Assembly: GCA_904066235.2 (NCBI GenBank)
Contig: CAJFCV020000003.1
Coordinates: 2,480,001 to 2,544,000, forward strand
Direction: 5' to 3'
Length of the DNA stretch: 64,000 nucleotides
DNA from: Bursaphelenchus xylophilus
Taxonomy: Eukaryota > Nematoda > Chromadorea > Rhabditida > Aphelenchoididae
The stretch's first letter is position 1, and every line of letters begins with the position of its first letter. Below, piece after piece: positions 56,949 to 64,000 of the stretch. Both the position numbers and the translations under genes were made by a program. The notes under the pieces were generated by a model. That model had not been told where the DNA came from, did no database searches, and was given only the letters and a program-made list of their open reading frames with translations.

Positions 56949-58659
56949 AACTTAAATAAATAAATTCAAGTTCCCAGGAACCGTATTTTAAAACACATAT
57001 ATTCATGTTGTAGTCAAAAACTTGCAATGATAAAATTACTCAGCGTATAGGAAAAATAAAAGTTAAGACATTTTTACGCCGTCAACGCACTTTTGAAGGC
57101 GTAAAGTAATCCAAAATAAAAATGTTAGGAGGTGTCTGCAAGGCATCTGAAAGCCGTTGAATGCTCGGCGGACGCTCGGCGAACGATCGGCGGTGACTTG
57201 GCGGATGCTTGCAATATTGTAATTTTTTCTAATTTTAGCTATTGCTAACCTTAGTTTTCTTTAACCTGAGTTTTTCTAGCATATAAAAGAATAAAATTTG
57301 TGGCGCAAAACGAAGATCCGTAACTTCTATCTTGATATTTAATTGATGTGAGCACATGTAAAATAATACCTCAAAAAAGATGATAAGCTATCTAGGACCC
57401 GATCCATCTTATTATTTCTACTTAAAAAAGGTTTTGCGAGGACACAGAAAACATGATGTTACAGTAGAGACTTAAAATACCTGCCATAGTTAGCTAGCTA
57501 TCAGTGTATTAAAATGGACAGGTCAGATTTTAAATTTTTAGCTTACTGTAGGTATACTGTAACATTTTTTGATTTTTCGTTTCTCCTCGATTAACATCCC
57601 GATTACTCTGGACCTTTTCAGGGTTATAGAACGATTGATTATAAACAACTTTCATATTGACATCTTTTTCCTAGGACTTCCGGAAGTGTGCGAAAAATTT
57701 GCATATTTAACAAAAAATTTAACTGCTAATACAATGACAAACCAATGCGATCCATAATATCTTTCTCGAACTGTCGTTGACCAGAAAACAAAAGCTCAAT
57801 TCTCCCCTTTCCTTCCAAAAATCAATAATCCAAATTTTCGACAGTAATCCCCAACACTTCTCTTTAGCCTTTCCTAATTTTCAACGGGCTAAATTTTCTT
57901 CTCACCTGAAGCCTCACCTGATTTTATATATTTGCTCACTGATCGTTTGCGTTATTGATCACGGGCCCCGTCTCTTTTCAATACTGTAAGCGCTTTAACC
58001 CTGGGTGGGCCGCTGTTTTATCTGTGTTAATTGCAACCATCAACAAGACTCGCGTTGGGAGCACTGGAAAGTGGAATTTTTGAATTTGATATCAAACAAA
58101 GATGACAAAAAACATCAAAAATTGGGGATTAGCAGAAGTCGGCGATGTTTGATTACTTTGATTGGACGCAAAAAATAAAGACTTATGTCTGGCTACTGTC
58201 GGGACTAATCGGTTCAAACGGGGGACATATTGCAATTGGGTGGCCCATCAAGAAGTCGTCGTACTATTTTCTGATATTTTTACTGTTCAAAAAGAGTCAA
58301 GGTGCGAGCGACAGCCCAAAGAAGCCTATTGCACGGTGAAAAAAGGAGAAATATCACAGTGCAAAGAGAACTTTTGTTTTCGCACAGTGCATGTCGCTGA
58401 ATTTAGACTGTCGAAGTTCCGGACTGACTAGTATAACACTTTGAAATTTTCGAAGGTTGAATGTTCAAGAAAAAATACAAATCGTATGTGACAGGTAAAA
58501 TACGCTGTGTTGTGGTGGTAATAGCGATAAATGCCTGAAAGAGTTAGGATCTTGCAAAACTTTTTCAACCACCACTGAGAAAAAAGATTTAACTTTGTCA
58601 AATTGAAGAGCTGCCGGTTAAAACTATCAGTTCAAAGCAACTTTACTCGAGGCAAGTGC
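56949..58659. other. Intergenic upstream of the CHK-like gene
   Basis: Contains a short GGCG-rich run (57165-57210: CGGCGGACGCTCGGCGAACG and variants) and a GCAC-N-GTGC-bearing fragment (58300-58400). No gene, RNA or clear promoter element was recognised. Confidence 0.45.
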
Positions 58660-58833
58660 TGATGCCAGCCTGTCGGGGAAGATAATGGCGGGCCGTCGCA
58701 GCAAAAGCAAAATGTTTGCTGGTCGAGAACAAGGCGCGGCCGCGCACCAAATCGCCAGCCGCAGCCAGCCGTTGCAAAGCAATGATAGGCGATTCCAAGG
58801 TAGGACGCTATATTACTGTCCTATAGACTAATA
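58660..58833. repeat. CAGTCTGTC-family MITE, degraded
   Basis: CAGCCTGTCGGGGAAGATAA opens and CTATAGACTAATAA closes it. The body is the GC-rich type also seen at 13282-13440 and 22373-22505. Confidence 0.6.
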
Positions 58834-59235
58834 ATTTGTCGCGCGGAGGAAAAAGAACCGTTTTTAGAGCTAAAATGCAGAACTTCTTGCCTCAATATTT
58901 TACAAAAAATCTTAAAAAGTAGGAGCTTGTAATCCGAAAAAAGCCTTTTAAAATCTTAACCTTCTCCAGAATGCCTTTCAATTTGATCTTACCAAGAAAA
59001 GATGGGATAGATCTGTTTATTTGCACTGTCTTATACATACAAAGCTACTGTTTTTCTTGGTCCTCAACAGTTCTAATGAGATAAGTAGTAATAATAATGA
59101 CCTAAAAACAAGCTATTTTTTGTCTGATTTCAATGAAAAAACAAATAAAAAAGTATGCACATATTTTAAATTTTTTTTGTTTTTAAACGTGTAATGCAGC
59201 CTCTTTTGACTTTTGAATAACTCTTTTAAAGAGCG

Positions 59236-59370
59236 GGTATAATGAGCCCAATGTCGCTGCGCCGATCGCATCGCTGAAGTGAAGAACAATTTGATTTTAG
59301 AGCGACACAGTTCATTTGGCGATGCGATTTTTGACACAACGTTGAGCTCATTATTTTCCCGGCAGACTGG
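59236..59370. repeat. CAGTCTGTC-family MITE, degraded left end
   Basis: The right end reads CTCATTATTTTCCCGGCAGA. The body shares AGCGACACAGTTCATTTGGC-type sequence with 41932-42083 and 44245-44374. Confidence 0.65.
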
Positions 59371-59492
59371 CGCTGATACATGCACGCATCAACGTAAGGC
59401 TGCTTTTACAAATTGTGGAAAAACAACGGTTATTACACATTTTTTCCGAATTAAATTATCTTTTCTTACCTTCTCCTTCGTTGATTATCTTA

Positions 59493-60222
59493 CTAGGGAA
59501 GTGTACAAACGAACCCTCACCAAATGGCAAGTGTTATACACCATTGGAAAGCCCTTGAAAAATGGTGAAAGGTACCATTTTCATTTTTTGCAGAATGCCT
59601 CAGGGCAAAAAATTATAAACGGTTGATTTGTCCCTTAAGTAGCTACAATATCTGCTGTGGGGCAAAATAAATCTTATTTCAAAACGCTAAATGGCAAATA
59701 TTGCTACTAGGTTGGCCTAAGAATCATTATGAAGTTTGGCGCTTGCCAGTAAACCATTTTACATGTGATATTTACTGGTTTTAAACACCCATAACATGAA
59801 AAAACACTTTTCACTTTTTTTAATTTTGGAAAACGTGTAAGTTTGATGGTTTTAACCGTAATCGACCGTTTTCTAGAAAAATTAAAGAGTTTGTAAAAGT
59901 TTAACTCAAATATTATCCTAACTGTAAGAACGCAAAACGTTTTTGCCCCAAGCTGGGAATCGAACCTAGCTTGGTTTGGCTTATCAGCCTGCTTAGCAAC
60001 CACTGCACTATTGAAGCAACCCTCTTCGAGGATTTTTATCCGCTCAAGAGAAAGAAAGATTGTTGTTGTCAAATGACCTAAAAATAATGAAATTTACAGT
60101 ATGTCGTCGCGGAAAGGCATTCTGCAAAAAATGAAAATGGTATCTTTCACCATTTTTCTAGGGCTTTCCAATGGTGTATATCACTTGCCATTTGGTGAGG
60201 GTTCGTTTGTACACTTCCCTAG
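59493..60222. mobile_element. 730-bp inverted-repeat element with 3-bp TTA duplication
   Basis: Arms of about 107 bp start CTAGGGAAGTGTACAAACGA and end with the reverse complement. TTA flanks both sides (59490-59492 and 60223-60225). TTA-type 3-bp duplications are typical of PIF/Harbinger, so a Harbinger-like MITE is proposed (inference). The interior contains a tRNA-like segment on the minus strand. Confidence 0.8.
59943..60019 (-). tRNA. tRNA-like sequence (probable pseudogene or tRNA-derived segment)
   Basis: On the minus strand, 77 bases. A 7-bp acceptor stem pairs TTGCTTC with GGGGCAA (two or three G-T pairs). The D-arm contains TAGTGCAGTGG, fitting box A. The T-arm contains GGTTCGATTCC, a perfect box B. 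The anticodon arm is abnormal: GGCT-GATA-AGCC leaves a 4-base loop instead of seven. It is therefore not assigned an anticodon. It is carried inside the 59493-60222 element. Confidence 0.55.
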
Positions 60223-60475
60223 TTAGGTTCTTTTTTGGTTTTTTGCACTGTACAAACACCAAAAGTTCATTCATCAACTTATCCCAACGACTTTTAAGCC
60301 ACTAATTTCCAATAAAAAATCAAAAAAAGTCGAAAAATTTATATCACATTTAGATCAAAAATTAAACTCTAGAAACCCTAAACATCATTTTTTTTCAAAA
60401 AATCCTCAAAAAATATTAAAAAATTTGAACTTTATTCATCAACGGGACACTTGTTTATCTCCAATTTTCGATCAA

Positions 60476-62745
60476 TTAAAGCTGGGTCATGACGACGGCC
60501 CGCGTCGGATACCGCTGATTTTTGGTCAGCTCCACACCAAAACTTGTGGTATTATGGGAATTCAAATCACTCGAATGGATCTTCGGATATCCATTCATGG
60601 ATTTCGAACGGAAATTCGGCTGCTTGATCTGGGAATACCTCGATTTGGGGGTCTCCAATGGCTCGGGCAAAGCGTCGGCCGGCTCTTCGTATAGTGGCAG
60701 GGAGGGCTGGAATGACATTCATGGGGAAAAAATCATAAAAATGTTTATATGTATGTATCAGTCTGTCGGGAAAATAATGACCAGTTTGAGGGTTGCAACG
60801 CTCATATTCTGCTTGCCGTGGGCTTGGAGCTTCCTACAGTAAAACTTTTTTTTTTTGTAAAATACGATGTTCTTTTTGTTTGTCGGGTTTCAAAAGGAAA
60901 TTACTTCTATGGGGTATGGAGTTACAGGTCGAGACATATATCAAAATAATCGCAAATTTTTTCTGATTCAGAATATGTAAAAATTAGCTGCCTAATTTCG
61001 GTTTGTAAGGGTGAAAAAACCCTCGGAACTTTTCTCGCAAAATGTCTTTTTAACCAAGTTTGCACCAATTCAGAAGCTTCGATTTGAACTTTTCACTTCA
61101 GCGACGCACGTCAAACTGAGATAAGCAAAAACAGTCCGGTGAATGGATTGGCAATGTGCCAAAAAAAGACGCGAAAAAACCTTCTGTCGGGGAAGAAATG
61201 GGGAATTTTTGGGGCGAGAGAGTACGCTTTTGCGTGTCTTTTTTCTCTCTTTCACTGGAAATCAAGACGAAATGCAAAAAACCGATAGCGAAGAGTCTAT
61301 TCCGGTCACCGGACTCCTCAGTTTGACGTCCGACGCGATTGACGCAGCGAAATTGTCCTCATTATTTTCCCGACAAACTGATATTACTTAGTCCAAAAAC
61401 TCCTGAGAATTTGCACACGTCCAGCGGGCTATTGGCGGGTCGCTGCACGACAACCCGAGGGGCCAAAAATATGGCAAAAAAATTAAAAAAAAAATAGTCT
61501 GGAGTATTTTTTTTTCTCTATGACAACGTAATATTTTTTCTGAGGCACTTTTTGGACGGCAGTGACAATTTTCGAAGGCGTATTTTAAAAACTGACGTCA
61601 TCAATTCGAAAAAAACAAATTTCAAAAATCAAAAAAAGCAAAAAACAAATAAAAAATGAAAAGTTTATTAATCCACAGGTTATGCGTTTCGACAAAATAT
61701 TATTTGAAAGCTGGGCTGAGAAATTGGCTAGACCGTAAAAAAAATAATATTTTCTTTTAAAAAATGTTAACAAAAAGATGGGTTATCATCAAAATCGATG
61801 GAAAATATTGTTAGGAATAGAAAGAGGATTAATTTTGCGACAGATTGGATCTAAAATCAAAAGGAAATTGGAGTAAAATCCGAGGGAATTAAAGCAGTAA
61901 TTGTTGTTGATTGTTAGGCGAATGGGCGCGTCGGGTTTGCAGCTGAAATACGGAATTAGAAATGGGATTAGTGAAGCAATAGTTGTTGATTAGTAAGCAA
62001 TAGAATGGTTGGAGAGAATTTTTTTAATGTTTTGATTTTTTTTTTTTTTTTTTTTTTTTGAAAAATTTTTTCCGTATTTTAAAAATAAAAATTGATTAAA
62101 ATTGTATAAAAAATAGAAAAATCTCAATGAAAAAAATTTTTAGAGCTAAAATACGAATTTTTGGAAGTTGTATTTTAGGTCTAAGAGAAAAAAATCGTAT
62201 TTTAAAAATAAAATTATGGCGAAAAAATTCAATTTTTGAGCGAATTTTGATAAAAAAAATACTTAAAAAACATCGTATTTTGTAAATCGTCGTATAACAC
62301 TAAATCTCAACTGAAAATTTAATTTTGAAGCGAAAAAATTTAAAAAAATTTTTTTTTTGCTAAAATACAACTATCCAAAACCCGTATTTTAGACAAAAAA
62401 TCAATTTCCAAAGCCCTATTTTAACTTGAAAATTAATTTAACAGTAACGCAGGAGAAGAAGCCGTATTTTAAACCCCAAATCTTTTATTTTTTCCCCAAA
62501 ATTTAGCAAAAAATCTACTTTTTCCCATAAAAAATCATAAAAATTTATCTTACCTTTCCATATCTGGGTATCCTCGAGCAAGCCGCCAGCCCCGCACGTG
62601 GCATGATATTTACAGCGCCTCGGGAGTCGTTTTCATCGCGGACTTCGATCATGGAGACGGTTGTTGAGGGGGGATTCTCGGCTGTCGAAATTTTTGGCGA
62701 TGTGTGTTTGGAGAGAAAAGGAGAGGAATTTCCGAAAAGTTCGGG
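60476..62745 (-). CDS. 3' exons of an unidentified gene (5' part beyond the window)
   Basis: Exon 62745-62554 encodes 64 residues, phase 0 at both ends, with a good acceptor (TTTTCAG) and donor (GTAAG). It includes TVSMIEVRDENDSRGAVNIM and CSRIPRYGK. Two possible terminal exons follow in phase 0. The first is 61942-61889 (LQTRRAHSPNNQQQLLL then stop). The second is 60706-60476 (76 residues, starting PSLPLYEEPADALPEPLE and ending PTRAVVMTQL). Composition is Pro/Ser-rich and disordered, as in cytoplasmic tails. No domain is recognised. They could be alternative 3' ends of one gene, or 60476-60706 could be a separate exon. Confidence 0.5.
61108..61329. mobile_element. ACGTCAAACTGAG-ended MITE nested in a CAGTCTGTC MITE
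   Basis: Ends CGTCAAACTGAG / CTCAGTTTGACG. On both sides is CAGTCTGTC-type sequence (TTCACTTCAGCGACGC left; CGACGCGATTGACGCAGCG right, ending TTTTCCCGACAAACTGAT at 61382). Confidence 0.75.
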
Positions 62746-62819
62746 CTGAAAATACGGTAAATTATACTTGATTTTACTCTAAAATAAATCGCTTTTGCAT
62801 TTCCAGGAGAAAAAATTCA

Positions 62820-63075
62820 AAAAATTTTGAATTTTAATTTCCCCGCCAATTCTTGGCATTGTGTTTTAGGACATCCAGAGGGACGGAAACATTGTAAAAT
62901 ACGAACACAATAAGTTTCTGCACTTTATATTAACGTAAAATCCAGAAAAAACTCAAAAAAAAATTGAATTTAAATTTTCCCGCCAATTTTTGGCATTGTG
63001 TTTTAGGACATCCAGAGGGACGGAAACATTGTAAAATACGAACACAAAAGTTTCAGCACTTTATAATAACGTAAA
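62820..63075. repeat. 138-bp tandem duplication
   Basis: GGCATTGTGTTTTAGGACAT and CCAGAGGGACGGAAACATTG occur twice, 138 bases apart (GCCAAT at 62844 and 62982). Both copies contain GTAAAATACGAACACAA. Only small differences, so recent. Confidence 0.85.
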
Positions 63076-63374
63076 TAGAGAAAAAAACTAAAAAAATTTG
63101 GCAAATTTTGAACACATTTTATATTATCCATGGCAAAAAAGTTGAGAATTAAATTTTACGAAATAAAAGATGCTCCGAAAGCTAAAAAAGGCACTGTCGT
63201 ATTTTACAAAGACTAGAAAGTTCTATGAACATTATTTTATAAATTTTCAAAATTTATACAAAAACTTGACATACCGTATTTTACAAAGGCCAAAGAGCCA
63301 TTTAAAACCTATTTTATGTTTTTCCATGAGACAAATTATATTATCCATGGCAAAATTTTCCGTCGACTGTAGTA

Positions 63375-64000
63375 AAATATTGCGTTCCCTTTTACGCTTC
63401 GCAATTAGCAGATTACGTAAATGCAATGTTTGAACGTAATGAATTCCCCTCAGGGTTCATTCATGCAAACACGATCTTGCTATTCAAAAAAGGTGATCCA
63501 TGTGATCTTGGAAATTACAGGCCAATCTCTCTGTTATCAACGATCTATAAGGTTGTCACAAGAGTCATCGCCGCAAGGATAGCAGAAATAGCAACTTGTC
63601 GGATCCCATGCGAGCAGGCTGGGTTTAGAAAGGCATACAGCACGGTAGATCACGTTCACGCAGTGAATCTTCTAATAGAAAAAACTGCGGAATGGAGTCG
63701 GCCTCTTCAAATGCTTTTTGTTGACTTTCAAAAAGCGTTTTGATGCATTGAATTCTCGACAATTTGGCAGGCATTAGATTACTACCAGATCGATCCAGGT
63801 ACAAAAAGAATGGTACAACAACTGTACCTAAGTGGAACTGCGTCTGTGATTCTTGGTGATTGCGAAGCAGACTTTGACGTAAAAAGAGGCGTCCGACAAG
63901 GTGACTCCCTCTCGCCGCTGTTGTTTATTATGACACTGCAGTACTGTCTAGATCGGATAGATTGGGGAAATGATGGTATTATTGTCGGCGATAATCGCAT
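63375..64000 (+). pseudogene. RTE-like non-LTR reverse transcriptase fragment
   Basis: The plus strand reads ILLFKKGDPCDLGNYRPISL, then PCEQAGFRKAYSTVDHVHAV, then MLFVDFQKAFD (RT motif A). After two frame changes near 63740-63765 it continues through GTKRMVQQLYLSGTASVIL and KRGVRQGDSLSPLLFIMTLQ. The order and wording match RTE-clade elements such as those of Caenorhabditis. The catalytic FADD motif would lie beyond the right edge. The frameshifts make it inactive as it stands. Confidence 0.88.

Noticed and set aside
59707..60072. 121-residue minus-strand frame
   Set aside because: It lies wholly inside the inverted-repeat element and overlaps the tRNA-like segment.
61889..61942. Certain terminal exon LQTRRAHSPNNQQQLLL
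   Set aside because: Acceptor and phase fit but the exon is very short and Gln-rich. Kept only as an alternative in the partial gene entry.
1..64000. CRISPR array interpretation of the regularly spaced short motifs
   Set aside because: GCAC-N-GTGC motifs are irregularly spaced, only nine bases, and lie in spliced eukaryotic genes.

Overview
The window looks like nuclear DNA of a nematode, probably a Caenorhabditis-like rhabditid. The reasons are small exons with T-rich TTTCAG acceptors and GTAAG donors, very many small inverted-repeat transposons, a Tc1-like and an RTE-like element, and nematode-typical families (lustrin/EB/Kunitz protein, cathepsin B, sigma-class GST, CHK-like kinase). Species assignment is inference. 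No rRNA, CRISPR or bacterial feature was seen.

Left half (1 to about 30 kb). This is an array of five paralogues that I call P1 to P5, of a family I do not recognise. P1 (58-453, cut by the left edge), P2 (905-4824), P3 (6438-15948) and P4 (16425-22914) are on the minus strand. P5 (23218-29987) is on the plus strand, head-to-head with P4 across about 300 bp. P2-P5 have a signal peptide, an ectodomain with four conserved cysteines, a threonine-rich mucin-like stalk made of many tiny phase-0 exons, and exons for one membrane span and a basic tail. Type A copies (P2, P4) read through to the membrane span. Type B copies (P3, P5) have an in-frame stop at the end of the stalk. Introns are full of MITEs, often nested, and of a nine-base inverted repeat GCAC-N-GTGC. 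P3, P4 and P5 each carry a large inverted-repeat element in the last intron.

Middle (30-45 kb). THAP-like antisense fragments and an orphan copy of the family promoter are followed by a large plus-strand secreted gene (31733-44881, 16 exons, 1562 codons plus stop). It has lustrin-like cysteine repeats, EB modules and five Kunitz domains.

Right half (45-64 kb). Minus-strand genes: a cathepsin B-like protease (45573-47769), a small membrane protein (48584-48790), a sigma-class glutathione S-transferase (49758-51583), a CHK/EcKL kinase-like protein (53757-56948) and the 3' exons of an unidentified gene (60476-62745). Between them are MITEs, a 730-bp inverted-repeat element holding a tRNA-like sequence, and at the right edge a frameshifted RTE-like reverse transcriptase.

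Exon boundaries were read by eye from splice consensus, phase continuity and paralogue comparison. They are predictions, not transcript-supported.
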